From Alistipes_A hominis (lineage in GTDB: Bacteria > Bacteroidota > Bacteroidia > Bacteroidales > Rikenellaceae): 64,000 bases of DNA. A model generated the notes under the pieces. It was given only the letters and a program-made list of their open reading frames with translations. It did not search any database and was not told the DNA's origin. The position numbers were made by a program, and so were the translations under genes. Shown here one piece after another: positions 52,612 to 62,688 of this stretch. How positions within the stretch are numbered: the stretch's first letter is position 1; every line of letters starts with the position of its first letter. The DNA is taken from assembly GCF_014288115.1 (NCBI RefSeq), contig NZ_JACOOK010000006.1, positions 156,492 through 220,491 of the forward strand, read 5' to 3'.

Positions 52612-55422
52612 ATGACTACCCAAAGCGAAGCCGCATTAGAGAATGGATTGATAAAGACCCTCATAGATAACAGCTACGAGCGCGTTATTATCAGAGAAGA
52701 GGAAAATCTCAAAGCGAATTTCAAAACGCAACTGGAAAAACACAATCAAAAAGAGCTTGCGCTTCATGGGCGGTCACATCTGACAGATTCGGAATTCGAT
52801 AAGATATTGATTTACCTCGAAGGCGGGACACGGTTCGAGAAAGCGAAAAAATTGCGTGACCTTTATCCTCTGGAAACCGAGGATGGACGGCGTATTTGGA
52901 TTTCATTCCTCAATCAACGCAAATGGTGTCAAAACGAATTTCAGGTCGCGAATCAGATAACCGTCGAGGGACGCAAGAAATGTCGCTACGACGTAACGAT
53001 TCTTGTCAACGGGCTGCCATTGGCACAGATAGAGCTGAAAAAGCGTGGCGTCGAATTGAAGCAGGCCTACAACCAAGTGCAACGCTATCATAAGACTTCG
53101 TTTCACGGGTTGTTCGACTATATCCAGCTTTTCGTAATTTCCAACGGGGTGAATACCCGTTATTTCGCCAATAACCCGAACGGCGGTTACAAATTCACAT
53201 TTAACTGGACGGACAGGAACAATCGCCCGTTCAACGATCTGAACATGTTCGCCAACTTCTTCCTGGATAAATGTACGCTGGGAAAGATCATTAGCAAATA
53301 CATCGTATTGCATGAAGGCGAAAAGTGTTTAATGGTATTACGGCCCTATCAATACTATGCAGTAGAAGAGATCATCAACCGCGTGGAGAATACCAATAAA
53401 AACGGATATGTCTGGCATACGACTGGAGCTGGAAAAACGCTTACATCGTTTAAAGCGGCACAACTCGTTTCGGAGATCGACGGTGTGGATAAGGTTCTAT
53501 TCGTAGTCGACAGGCACGATCTGGACACCCAGACACAGAGCGAATACGAGGCGTTCGAGCCGGGTGCGGTCGATGGCACGGACAATACACGTGAACTGAT
53601 AAAGCGGTTGAGCGGGGATTCTAAAATCATCATCACGACGATCCAGAAGTTGAACTGCGCCGTTACAAAAGATTATTACAACAAACATCTGCAAGAAATT
53701 CGCGATAAAAAGGTAGTAATGATCTTCGACGAATGCCACCGCAGTCATTTCGGCGACTGCCATAAGAATATCGTCCGTTTTTTCTCAAACCTGCAGATCT
53801 TCGGGTTTACCGGTACGCCAATCTTCGCCGAAAATGCCAAACAGGAACATACGACGGCTGAAGTATTCGGGGAATGTTTGCATAAATATCTGATCAAGGA
53901 TGCTATTGCTGACGAAAATGTATTAGGCTTTTTGGTCGAATATTACACAGGAAACACAACCACCGATTACGAGAATGAAGCAAGGATGCGGGAAATAGCG
54001 CAATTCATTCTCAATAACTATAACAAATCTACTTTCGACGGCGAGTATAATGCCTTGTTCGCCATTCAGTCCATACCGATGTTGTTACGGTATTATAAAA
54101 TCTTCAAAGAGTTAAATCCCCAGATCAGGATCGGAGCGATCTTCACTTATGCTGCAAACGCAGATCAAGATGACGAGCAAACCGGCATGAATCAGGGGTT
54201 TGCCAGCAAGAAAGTCGATGCGGACGAATTGCAGGACATTATAGACGACTACAACAAGATGTTCGGGACAGGCTTCTCGACTGATAACTTCAGCGCTTAT
54301 TACGACGACATGAACGAACGTATGAAAAAGCGTAAGAAAGACTTGAAGCCTCTCGATCTGCTGCTTGTCGTCGGCATGTTCCTTACGGGCTTTGACGCCA
54401 AACGCCTTAATACGCTATATGTCGACAAGAATCTGGAGTATCACGGCCTGTTGCAGGCGCTCAGTCGCACGAACAGAATTCTGAATGAGAAAAAACGATT
54501 CGGGAAAATCGTTTGCTTCAGAGATTTAAAAGCGAATGTCGACGCGGCGATCAAGCTCTTCAGCAATAACGAGCCGAATGAATTTATCGTCCGAGAACCG
54601 TTCGAGAAAGTCCGTAAGGCACTCAACCTGAAAATGGAAGAGTTCCTGAAAAAATACCCAAACGTCTCCTATATCGACGCCCTGAAAAGCGAAATGGAGA
54701 AACGGGAGTTCGTATTGGCATTCCGCGAGATTATTCGTGGCAAGATCGAAGCGCAGATTTACGAAGAATATGAAGAGGATGATCCCTATTTTCTCATGTC
54801 GGAGCAGGAATATATGGATTTCCGTTCCAAATACCTCGACATTGCCATCGGGCACACGGGCGAAAATAAGGACCACTCGGCAAAACAAGATGCGGAGCAG
54901 CCTGAGCTCGAAGGAATCGATGATATCGATTTCTGCTTAGAGTTGTTGCACAGCGATGTAATTAATGTTGCTTACATTCTCGCTCTGATCGAAGACCTGA
55001 ATCCTGAAAGCGACGACTACCACGAAAAACGCCAGCACATCATCGACACGATGATCAAAGACGCCGCCATGCGCAATAAAGCGATGCTGATCGACGGATT
55101 TATCCGGCAGAACGTCGATGACGACAAAACAGGATTCGCCCGCGCGAAAGCAGACGGGTCTATTGACCTGGAAACCCGACTGACCAATTACGTGTCAGCC
55201 GCACGCAATAAGGCAATCGACCGGCTTGCCGAAGAAGAAGGACTATCTCGCGAGGCCCTTCGGGATTACTTGGCACAATACGATTACCTGCAACGCGAAA
55301 AGCCCGAAATCATTCAGAATGCCATTAAAGAGAAGAAAGTCGGGCTGAAAGAACGCCGCAATATTCTTAAACGTGTATTGGGTAAGTTACGCGTAATTAT
55401 CGACACTTTTAGCTGGGAATAA
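52612..55422 (+). CDS. hsdR: Type I restriction enzyme, R subunit
   Basis: A 936-residue motor/nuclease subunit that translocates and cuts unmethylated DNA when bound to HsdM/HsdS. The N-terminal HSDR_N nuclease has LEGGTRFEKAKKLRDLY and ...NGLPLAQIELKKRGVELKQAYNQ (PD-ExK type ELKK). The helicase has GYVWHTTGAGKTLTSFKAAQ (Walker A), MIFDECHRSHFGD (DECH), FGFTGTPIF and LLVVGMFLTGFDAKRLNTLYVDK. Full length and intact. It is first in the hsd operon; 11 bases separate it from the next gene. Confidence 0.95.
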   Translation: MTTQSEAALENGLIKTLIDNSYERVIIREEENLKANFKTQLEKHNQKELALHGRSHLTDSEFDKILIYLEGGTRFEKAKKLRDLYPLETEDGRRIWISFLNQRKWCQNEFQVANQITVEGRKKCRYDVTILVNGLPLAQIELKKRGVELKQAYNQVQRYHKTSFHGLFDYIQLFVISNGVNTRYFANNPNGGYKFTFNWTDRNNRPFNDLNMFANFFLDKCTLGKIISKYIVLHEGEKCLMVLRPYQYYAVEEIINRVENTNKNGYVWHTTGAGKTLTSFKAAQLVSEIDGVDKVLFVVDRHDLDTQTQSEYEAFEPGAVDGTDNTRELIKRLSGDSKIIITTIQKLNCAVTKDYYNKHLQEIRDKKVVMIFDECHRSHFGDCHKNIVRFFSNLQIFGFTGTPIFAENAKQEHTTAEVFGECLHKYLIKDAIADENVLGFLVEYYTGNTTTDYENEARMREIAQFILNNYNKSTFDGEYNALFAIQSIPMLLRYYKIFKELNPQIRIGAIFTYAANADQDDEQTGMNQGFASKKVDADELQDIIDDYNKMFGTGFSTDNFSAYYDDMNERMKKRKKDLKPLDLLLVVGMFLTGFDAKRLNTLYVDKNLEYHGLLQALSRTNRILNEKKRFGKIVCFRDLKANVDAAIKLFSNNEPNEFIVREPFEKVRKALNLKMEEFLKKYPNVSYIDALKSEMEKREFVLAFREIIRGKIEAQIYEEYEEDDPYFLMSEQEYMDFRSKYLDIAIGHTGENKDHSAKQDAEQPELEGIDDIDFCLELLHSDVINVAYILALIEDLNPESDDYHEKRQHIIDTMIKDAAMRNKAMLIDGFIRQNVDDDKTGFARAKADGSIDLETRLTNYVSAARNKAIDRLAEEEGLSREALRDYLAQYDYLQREKPEIIQNAIKEKKVGLKERRNILKRVLGKLRVIIDTFSWE

Positions 55423-55433
55423 AAACATAGACG

Positions 55434-56126
55434 ATGAAAAAGTTGAATTCAGGCTTCGTATATATTCTTACAAATCCGAGTTTTCGCGAGGATTGGGTGA
55501 AGATCGGGAAAAGCATACGCCCTGTCGATATCCGGTCTAAAGAACTGGACAATACGGCAGTGCCTCTGCCTTTCGAAATTTTCGCAACTATGCAGACTGC
55601 AAAGTATAATGAAGTCGAAAAGTTGGTACACAAAACTATCGACCGATTGACGGATCTGCGTATTCGGCAAAATCGTGAATTTTTCAATGTCGCACCACAA
55701 GTTGCATTAGATATATTCAAAGATATAGCACAGACGATAGATGACGCGGTCGTCACCGAATATGAGAATAATCTTCCTATAAGCAGGGCAGATAGATCGC
55801 CGGCCCAGCCAAATGTACGTACCGTAAAACGGGGGCGGTTTAAATTCAGCATGGTAGGCATCAAAATCGGAGAGTTTATAACGTTCACTCCGACCGATAT
55901 ACAAGTCAAAGTCGCCAGCGACGATTCCATCGAATATGAAGGACGTATCTACAAGTTATCGCCGTTTGTCGGTACGTTCATGCCTGCGGAGCGACGAAAT
56001 ACATCGGGAGCTTATCAGGGAGCTAAATATTTCTCATACAACGGGAAAATTTTAGATGATCTACGTAAAGCGTCCGAACGCTACGATAACGCAGAAAAGT
56101 ATACAGTAACTGCAATAGAACAGTAA
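55434..56126 (+). CDS. GIY-YIG (T5orf172-type) protein within hsd operon
   Basis: A 230-residue protein. The N terminus SGFVYILTNPSFREDWVKIGKSIRPVDIRSKELD matches the T5orf172/GIY-YIG nuclease core (VYILTN ... KIGKS). The C-terminal ~90 residues (GIKIGEFITFTPTDIQVKVASDDSIEYEGRIYKLSPFVG) resemble modules tied to restriction-modification proteins. It lies between hsdR and hsdM with gaps of 11 and 6 bases, an extra subunit position not present in textbook type I operons. It may be an accessory nuclease. Confidence 0.75.
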   Translation: MKKLNSGFVYILTNPSFREDWVKIGKSIRPVDIRSKELDNTAVPLPFEIFATMQTAKYNEVEKLVHKTIDRLTDLRIRQNREFFNVAPQVALDIFKDIAQTIDDAVVTEYENNLPISRADRSPAQPNVRTVKRGRFKFSMVGIKIGEFITFTPTDIQVKVASDDSIEYEGRIYKLSPFVGTFMPAERRNTSGAYQGAKYFSYNGKILDDLRKASERYDNAEKYTVTAIEQ

Positions 56127-56132
56127 AATATT

Positions 56133-57677
56133 ATGAGCGAAGAATTACAACAAAAGCTCCGCAGCCAGCTTTGGACCGTTGCCAATACTCTGCGCGGCAA
56201 TATGTCGGCCAGCGATTTCATGTATTTCACATTAGGATTCATATTCTATAAATACCTGTCGGAAAAAATCGAACTCTATGCCAACGAAGAGCTGAAAGAA
56301 GACGGTCTGACCTTTCAGGAAGCTTGGTCGGGGAAGGACGAAGAACTGAAAGGCGACCTCAAAGAAGCGTGCATACAGGACCTCGGATATTTTGTCGAAC
56401 CGGAATACCTATATTCCACCATTATCTCGATGATCGATCGCAAGGAAAATATCCTGCCGTCACTCGAGCGTTCGCTCAAGAAGATCGAAGACAGCACTAT
56501 AGGACAGGAAAGCGAAGACGATTTCGGCGGATTGTTTTCGGATATCGATCTTGCATCGCCCAAGTTGGGACGGACGGCCGACGATAAGAACAAACTCATC
56601 AGCAACGTACTTGTCGCGTTAAACGGCATTGATTTCGGATTGAAGGAGGCACAGGAAATCGATATTCTCGGCGATGCCTATGAGTATATGATCGGTCAAT
56701 TCGCAGCCGGGGCAGGAAAAAAGGCAGGTGAATTCTATACACCCCAAGAGGTGAGCCAAATCCTTGCCGAAATCGTTATTACCGAAAAACAGCGTCTGAA
56801 GACCGTATACGACCCGACTTGCGGCAGTGGTTCGCTCCTTCTTCGTACGGCTCGCAGCGGCCATGCCGATGCGATCTTCGGACAGGAGAAAAACCCGACA
56901 ACCTTTAACCTCTGCCGGATGAATATGCTGTTGCATGGAATCAAATACAATGATTTCGACATTCGCAACGGAGATACGCTCGAAGCTGACGAATTCGGCG
57001 ACCGGCAATTCGATGCGGTCATCGCCAATCCGCCGTTCTCGGCCGACTGGAGTGCAGCCGACAAGTTCAATAACGACGATCGGTTCAACAAAGCAGGCGT
57101 TCTCGCACCCAAATCGAAAGCGGACTATGCCTTCATCCTTCATATGATCTATCATTTGAATGATGGCGGAACGATGGCCTGCGTGGCTCCGCACGGCGTA
57201 TTATTCCGCGGGGCAGCCGAAGGCAAGATTCGTCGTTTCCTCATCGAAAAGAAAAATTATATCGATGCGATTATCGGGCTTCCGGCCAATATCTTTTACG
57301 GCACGAGCATCCCGACATGCATCCTTGTGATGAAAAAATGCCGTAAGCAGAACGATAATATCCTTTTTATCGACGCCTCGCGTGAATTCGAAAAAGTCAA
57401 AACTCAGAACAAACTCCGTCCGGAACATATCCAAAAAATCATAGACACCTACCGGAATCGTTCAGAAATCGATAAGTACAGCCATTGTGCGACGTTGCAG
57501 GAGATTGCCGAAAACGATTACAACCTCAACATCCCGCGCTATGTCGATACGTTCGAAGAGGAAGAACCTATTGACATAAAAGCGGTCATGGCGGAAATCA
57601 AGGAACTGGAGGCCAAACGTGCCGATCTGGACAAGCAGATTGAAGTTTACTTGAAAGAACTGGGGATTGTCGAATAA
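56133..57677 (+). CDS. hsdM: Type I restriction-modification, M subunit
   Basis: A 514-residue N6-adenine methyltransferase. HsdM_N: SQLWTVANTLRGNMSASDFMYFTLGFIFYKYLSEKIE; SAM motif I: TVYDPTCGSGSLLLRTA; catalytic motif IV: AVIANPPFSADWSAADKF. It methylates the sequence chosen by HsdS. Complete. Its stop overlaps an upstream TTG-initiated extension of hsdS, so translation is probably coupled. Confidence 0.96.
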   Translation: MSEELQQKLRSQLWTVANTLRGNMSASDFMYFTLGFIFYKYLSEKIELYANEELKEDGLTFQEAWSGKDEELKGDLKEACIQDLGYFVEPEYLYSTIISMIDRKENILPSLERSLKKIEDSTIGQESEDDFGGLFSDIDLASPKLGRTADDKNKLISNVLVALNGIDFGLKEAQEIDILGDAYEYMIGQFAAGAGKKAGEFYTPQEVSQILAEIVITEKQRLKTVYDPTCGSGSLLLRTARSGHADAIFGQEKNPTTFNLCRMNMLLHGIKYNDFDIRNGDTLEADEFGDRQFDAVIANPPFSADWSAADKFNNDDRFNKAGVLAPKSKADYAFILHMIYHLNDGGTMACVAPHGVLFRGAAEGKIRRFLIEKKNYIDAIIGLPANIFYGTSIPTCILVMKKCRKQNDNILFIDASREFEKVKTQNKLRPEHIQKIIDTYRNRSEIDKYSHCATLQEIAENDYNLNIPRYVDTFEEEEPIDIKAVMAEIKELEAKRADLDKQIEVYLKELGIVE

Positions 57678-57693
57678 ACACGCAGCAAAAACA

Positions 57694-58845
57694 ATGGTAA
57701 AAAATAACGACAATAAAGCCCTCAATGTTCCCCATTTGAGATTCCCGGAGTTTACGGGGGTGTGGAAGAAATGTATTATTGGGGACTTGGCTACTAAAGT
57801 GGGAAGTGGTGTAACTCCAAGAGGTGGAGAATCTGTTTATAAAACAGATGGACATCCATTTGTTCGTAGCCAAAATGTAGGCTTGGGGCATCTGATATTA
57901 GATGATATAGCTTTCATTGACGAAGAAACACATCAACGCCAAAAGAATACCGAATTACAATTAGATGACGTATTGCTTAACATTACAGGCGCGTCCATAG
58001 GACGTAGCGCATTAGTTAATACACAAGTTGTTGAAGGTAATGTAAATCAGCATGTTTGCATTATACGAACTAGAAACAATCTTGTACCTTCATTTCTTTG
58101 TAACTTCCTATTATCAAATCATGGTCAGAAACAAATTGATAGTTTTCAAGCGGGTGGAAATAGGCAAGGATTGAATTTTGAGCAAATTAAATCAATTAAG
58201 ATAGCCATTCCCTCTATTGATGAACAAAACAAAGTAGCAAAGCTGTTGCAACTAATAGAGGAACGCATCTCCACCCAAAACAAAATCATTAAGAAATTAG
58301 AAACCTTAATTAAAGCACTATCCCATAAGCTAACTACACAGAAAAAGCCGAATACTCTGCTTAAGGATTGTTTGGTGTGTCATTCTTCTACGCTTCTTGA
58401 GAGCCATGTAAATGGGAAAGGACAATATCCAGTTTATGGTGCGACGGGCATTTGTGGTTATACAGATAAGAGTGATATATCCGGCGATTCGATTCTGATT
58501 ATTAAGGACGGAGCGAGCGTCGGAACAATAACTTATGCAACGGGTAAATATTCTGTAATAGGCACGCTTAATTATTTGCAAACCATGCAAGAGCACTATT
58601 CGTTACTGTATATTTATTATAGCCTAAAAACATTTGATTTTAGGCCATATATAACCGGCATGGCTATTCCTCATATCTATTTCAGAGATTACGGAAAAGC
58701 TAAAATATGGTGTCCTGATATCGTAGAGCAAAAACGGATTGCAACTGTGCTCCGTACTATGGATGCCAAGTTGAAGATAAATCACTCTATTTTATGCAAT
58801 CTAACATTGCAAAAGCAATATTTTATACATAATTTGTTTATATAA
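57694..58845 (+). CDS. hsdS: Type I specificity subunit (expressed copy)
   Basis: A 383-residue DNA-recognition subunit from ATG 57694. It has two target-recognition domains, each followed by a conserved helical spacer: first spacer PSIDEQNKVAKLLQLIEERISTQNKIIKKLETLIKALSHKL, second spacer near the end. The gene start lies within 40-nt inverted repeat A (57720-57759) and the centre contains 17-nt repeat B (58311-58327), both matched by silent copies downstream on the opposite strand. Its end (NLFI stop) is tail-to-tail with a silent half-gene. The recognised sequence cannot be predicted. Confidence 0.92.
   Translation: MVKNNDNKALNVPHLRFPEFTGVWKKCIIGDLATKVGSGVTPRGGESVYKTDGHPFVRSQNVGLGHLILDDIAFIDEETHQRQKNTELQLDDVLLNITGASIGRSALVNTQVVEGNVNQHVCIIRTRNNLVPSFLCNFLLSNHGQKQIDSFQAGGNRQGLNFEQIKSIKIAIPSIDEQNKVAKLLQLIEERISTQNKIIKKLETLIKALSHKLTTQKKPNTLLKDCLVCHSSTLLESHVNGKGQYPVYGATGICGYTDKSDISGDSILIIKDGASVGTITYATGKYSVIGTLNYLQTMQEHYSLLYIYYSLKTFDFRPYITGMAIPHIYFRDYGKAKIWCPDIVEQKRIATVLRTMDAKLKINHSILCNLTLQKQYFIHNLFI
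57720..57759 (+). repeat. Inverted repeat A, left copy (hsdS start)
   Basis: 40 bases at the start of hsdS (codons for LNVPHLRFPEFTG), repeated perfectly in inverted orientation at 61126-61165. Inversion between them would exchange the 5' end of hsdS with the silent gene at 59995-61149. Confidence 0.9.
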
Positions 58846-59436
58846 ATAAATTTAACAAAAGGTATTGTTTTTGAGCTCTAAGCATGTCGAGATAAGTCTG
58901 TTCGATCTCAATTTTATCTTTGAGTTTGGATAACATTTGCCCGATTCGACGTTGTTCGGCAATGTGAGGGATTTTGTACGTCAGTTCATAGAATGCCTCT
59001 AAATTGAGATTACGTCGCACAACGCTTGCACCTTGCTCAGAAACCGACATATAACTATACAAGGCTTTTCGTGTTTTCAGCAAAAATGCGATATAATAGC
59101 AATCAAACTCTTCAGATACGGTAAAAATCTTGTAAGACGGAGAAACTATACCGACATCAAACTTATCATTATGGTTGATATTGCCCATCCATAAATTTTG
59201 TGGGCTTAGAACAATATCACCTCTACGCAGAATCTTATACCCTGTATTATTTTCGCTGGCTATGTCTTTGGAGAAATAATCTCGTTGTGAGAAGATTCCT
59301 TTGACTGTTGAACTTAATACTTCATATTGATTATTGGTCGTGCTTTTCTCAACGCGTTCGATAAGGATATTCCCAAGTCTGATATTTTGTCCATCGCCAA
59401 ATAAGAGTTTATTACCAATTGCTTTAATTAAGGTTT
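58838..59436 (-). CDS. Silent hsdS half-gene 1
   Basis: A promoterless half specificity gene on the minus strand: it begins inside the central repeat (ttaattaaagca, TLIKAIGNKL), then GDGQNIRLGNILIERV, SPQNLWMGNINHNDKFDVG and the spacer IPHIAEQRRIGQMLSKLKDKIEIEQ, ending NLFI. It holds one target-recognition domain plus the distal spacer and has no start codon of its own. Inversion between its 17-nt repeat (59420-59436) and that at 58311-58327 would graft it onto the expressed gene. Confidence 0.85.
59420..59436 (-). repeat. Inverted repeat B, right copy
   Basis: A 17-base sequence identical in inverted orientation to 58311-58327 in the centre of the expressed hsdS (AAACCTTAATTAAAGCA). Confidence 0.85.
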
Positions 59437-60002
59437 ATTTTACCTTTTCGAGTGCGATTCGTGATTTGCTTTATATCCAAATTCAAACAGGCGAATTTGA
59501 GAATAAAACTATTGGAGATTTGCTGTCGTATGAGCAACCTGTCAAATATATTGTTGTAGATACAGAGTATTCTGATGATAGAAATTTAATACCTGTTCTG
59601 ACGGCTAATAAGACCTTTATTTTGGGTTATACCACAGAGCAAGAGAATGTATTCGATAAAAACGAATGCATAATATTCGACGATTTTACAATGGATGTGA
59701 AATACGTTAATTTCCCATTCAAGGTAAAATCTTCAGCTATTAAGATATTGACAGCTAAAACAAATATCAATCTCTATTTTGTATATGAATATCTGCTCTT
59801 TCTCAGGCTTATGTCTGAAGAACATAAACGGCACTATATTTCCGAAATAGAACCATTAAATATAGCTATCCCCAATCCTGCAATGCAGTACAAGATTGTA
59901 GACTGTCTTAGGTGCATTAATGAGCAGATTGACAATGCCCAGCGATACCAAATTACATACCAAAAGCAGAAACAATATTTACTTAATCAGATATTTATAT
60001 AA
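59437..60002 (+). CDS. Silent hsdS half-gene 2
   Basis: A second half specificity gene, on the plus strand, beginning in central-spacer-like sequence (FSSAIRDLLYIQIQ) and containing TIGDLLSYEQPVKYIVVD, FDDFTMDVKYVNFPFKVKSS and the distal spacer NPAMQYKIVDCLRCINEQIDNAQ. It ends NQIFI tail-to-tail with the silent gene at 59995-61149. No credible start codon or promoter. It is divergent (head-to-head) from half-gene 1. Confidence 0.8.
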
Positions 60003-60022
60003 ACATCTGATTAAGTAAATAT
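59975..60022. repeat. Inverted repeat C at hsdS tails
   Basis: A perfect 18-base inverted repeat (59975-59992 with 60005-60022) at the tail-to-tail ends of silent half-gene 2 and the long silent gene; another recombination substrate or a bidirectional terminator. Confidence 0.75.
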
Positions 60023-61149
60023 GTCTTTTGCAGTTTATATGTATCAAGTAAAGCCATTTCTACATTTAGCTTTGCTTCGATTGTTTCTATTGCTTTCGCA
60101 ATTTCTCTTTGCTCAGATAACGGCGGAAGAGATATCTTCATATTTAGGAATGTTTCTTCTTTGAGCCGTTTGGAGCCAGTACCCGTCATGTATGCCTCCG
60201 TAGCCTCGTAATAACACGGCATTTGTAACTGATAAAGAATGAACTTAGGGCAGCAATAGTTGGAATCGATATCAAAAGAGGGAATATCTTTTGATGTTAA
60301 TCCACCATCGAGATTGTCGGGAACAATTCCGATTGCCCCATGATGGAAATTCTGTTTTCCCCATATCAACTGCCCTTTTTGACGAACATAATACTGAGTT
60401 GCACCTAACTCTAAATTATTCGCTGAGCTACGGCATACACCTTTACAATGGAGTCGAACTGTTATGATCTTATCGCACTTGGACATATCGGCTTTTATCT
60501 GCTCTGCGATTGAGCAAATCGAACCTATTTTTACAATTTTATCTCTGTGATTAATAAGAGTATTGCTAATCGCACTCTTTAACTTTTTTAAATCCTTAAT
60601 GATTTTGTTTTGGGTAGCGATACGCTCATCGAGCAAAGACAAAAATTCGGCTATTTTTTGTTGTTCCTCCATTGATGGAAAATACAAAGAAATTTTGGCT
60701 AAACTTTCCTGTCCTATATTGAAATGTTGTGCTCCTGCTCCCATTCTGCAAGTCCGTTTACGTGCTAACGGAGTGGCAAGTAGGTATTTAACAAAAAAAG
60801 GGTCATAACTACCTATTTTACGCCCACGAATAACAAAACCGCCATACACAGCTGTACGATTGTCCATATACACGTTAGCCCGTCCAACATCCTCTAAAGT
60901 TTCCGAACTACGTTGAAATAGCAAATCGCCACTGTTCACTCCAAAACTTTCTATTTCCTTTTCTGTGGCTTCAACTTTACCACGAATGTTATCGTAGTTA
61001 ATAACACCATCTGCAAGAATATCCATGACTGAAAGAAATGGTATTCCTTTTCCTATCCGTTTTGCATCTGGGTTAAGCCCATTCTTAAATTCCAAATATT
61101 CGGAAAGAGAGTGTTCTTTCCACTTCCCCGTAAACTCCGGGAATCTCAA
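59995..61149 (-). CDS. Silent full-length hsdS without a start codon
   Basis: Nearly complete alternative specificity gene on the minus strand with both recognition domains: RFPEFTGKWKEHSLSEYLEFKNGLNPD, spacer PSMEEQQKIAEFLSLLDERIATQNKIIKDLKKLKSAIS, second domain and PPLSEQREIAKAIETIEAKLNVE. It starts within inverted repeat A (61126-61165) but lacks an ATG or promoter, so it is silent until inversion. Confidence 0.88.
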   Translation of the reverse strand: MRFPEFTGKWKEHSLSEYLEFKNGLNPDAKRIGKGIPFLSVMDILADGVINYDNIRGKVEATEKEIESFGVNSGDLLFQRSSETLEDVGRANVYMDNRTAVYGGFVIRGRKIGSYDPFFVKYLLATPLARKRTCRMGAGAQHFNIGQESLAKISLYFPSMEEQQKIAEFLSLLDERIATQNKIIKDLKKLKSAISNTLINHRDKIVKIGSICSIAEQIKADMSKCDKIITVRLHCKGVCRSSANNLELGATQYYVRQKGQLIWGKQNFHHGAIGIVPDNLDGGLTSKDIPSFDIDSNYCCPKFILYQLQMPCYYEATEAYMTGTGSKRLKEETFLNMKISLPPLSEQREIAKAIETIEAKLNVEMALLDTYKLQKTYLLNQMFI

Positions 61150-61165
61150 ATGGGGAACATTGAGG
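61126..61165 (-). repeat. Inverted repeat A, right copy
   Basis: Perfect 40-base inverted match to 57720-57759 at the 5' end of the silent hsdS. Confidence 0.9.
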
Positions 61166-61228
61166 AAAGTCCAGTTATAAAATACCTTACGTTTATCTTT
61201 CTGCTATATAATCTAAACTTTTTAAATC

Positions 61229-62155
61229 ATGTCAGCAGAAATTAAACTTTCGAAAATCGTCGCTCTGTGGAAAGAGGACAAAAAGCAGTATGTAAAGCGT
61301 TCAACCTTTTCAGCCTACACACTATTAATCGAGAATCATATTTTGCCATCGTTTGGTGAAATGGTGTTGGTCGAAGAGCAGGACGTACAATCCTTCGTAT
61401 TTCGTAAACTCGACGAAGGATTAAGCCAGAAAACCATCAAGGATATTTTGATCGTTCTGAAAATGATATTACGTTTCGGCGTCAAGAACCAAATGACGGA
61501 ATATCGTCAGATAGACATAAAGTTTCCGACCGAACGCGACAAATATTCAATAGATATTTTGAGTCGTTCGCATCAAAGGCAAATCATGGAATATATCCAA
61601 TCCCATTTTACATTCAAGAATCTGGGTATTTACATATGCCTAAGCGCCGGAATACGTATCGGGGAGATCTGTGCGCTGACGTGGGAAGATTTGGATATCG
61701 AAAACGGAGTGATTCATGTTCGAAAAACAATTCAACGCATCTATATCGTAGAGACGAACCGGAAACATACCGAGGTAATTCTCGATACTCCGAAAACCAA
61801 AAACTCCATCCGGGATATTCCGATGACAAAAAACTTGCAGAAAATGATTCGTCCTATCAAAAAAGTTGTGAACGGGAATTTTTACGTTCTGACGAATGAT
61901 CCGATGCCGACTGAACCGCGAACATATCGGAACTATTACAAACAATTCATGCAATCGCTCGGACTACCCGCCATGAAATTCCACGGGCTCCGCCATAGTT
62001 TTGCCACCCGCTGCATCGAAAGCAAGTGCGACTACAAAACCGTAAGTGTACTGCTCGGACATTCTAATATCAGTACTACACTCAATTTATACGTCCACCC
62101 AAACTTGGAACAGAAACGCCATTGCATCGACCAAATGTGCAAAATGTTCAAATAA
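61229..62155 (+). CDS. Tyrosine recombinase of the hsdS shufflon
   Basis: A 308-residue recombinase with an N-terminal SAM-like domain (SAYTLLIENHILPSFGEM) and catalytic LSAGIRIGEICALTWEDL (first Arg), KFHGLRHSFATRC (His-x-x-Arg) and LLGHSNISTTLNLYVHP (His and nucleophile Tyr). It begins 64 bases beyond inverted repeat A, the position of invertases that shuffle hsdS in Bacteroidota and Firmicutes. Distinct from the element integrase at 5.7 kb. Confidence 0.9.
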   Translation: MSAEIKLSKIVALWKEDKKQYVKRSTFSAYTLLIENHILPSFGEMVLVEEQDVQSFVFRKLDEGLSQKTIKDILIVLKMILRFGVKNQMTEYRQIDIKFPTERDKYSIDILSRSHQRQIMEYIQSHFTFKNLGIYICLSAGIRIGEICALTWEDLDIENGVIHVRKTIQRIYIVETNRKHTEVILDTPKTKNSIRDIPMTKNLQKMIRPIKKVVNGNFYVLTNDPMPTEPRTYRNYYKQFMQSLGLPAMKFHGLRHSFATRCIESKCDYKTVSVLLGHSNISTTLNLYVHPNLEQKRHCIDQMCKMFK

Positions 62156-62609
62156 ACTTTAATATACTAATCAATTTACGCAGCCATATAAATCGAGTAG
62201 TACCACATCTTTTGAGGTTGGCAATTTTCATCTTCGGTTTTTTCCAAGCTTTCCATATACACATACGTTTCCGCCGCCTTAACCCAAGACCAAGATGAAA
62301 GCCAAGCTCAAAGAGCTTCAAGTCGAAGTAACGGTTGGGGATATGAACGTAGAAAACAGAAATTAAGAGTAATTTGCCTATTTCAGTCAAGTCTTTCTCA
62401 TACACAGAATAATGCATAATCAATTTACCCTGATTATCAAAAGGTGAAATTTTAATCATTCCTTTTTCAAAACTAAAACTTAACAAAGTACTATATATAG
62501 AGACCGTTTCATTAATAAATTTTGAATCTTTGGGTATATAATGACTAATCATCTCTTCAGCACTTAGAAGAATTTTCCGCCCCGGATTAGGTAATAATTT
62601 CTGTGTCAT
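62148..62609 (-). pseudogene. Hypothetical protein, probable frameshift near its end
   Basis: Not recognised. The first ~110 residues (MTQKLLPNPGRKILLS... KDLTEIGKLLLISVFYVHIP) look like a normal mixed protein. After GFHLGLGL the reading becomes Arg/Lys-rich and unlikely (RRRKRMCIWKAWKKPKM), while the adjacent frame gives KAAETYVYMESLEKTEDENC and ends at TAA 62176-62178. A one-base shift near 62290-62305 is the simplest reading; alternatively the 153-residue form is genuine. Confidence 0.5.
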
Positions 62610-62688
62610 AATTTCTATTTAATATTAGTCAGTAATGGGATGTATATAGCAACCTATTCGGGTTGCTTATCTACTTGTTATCCGCATA

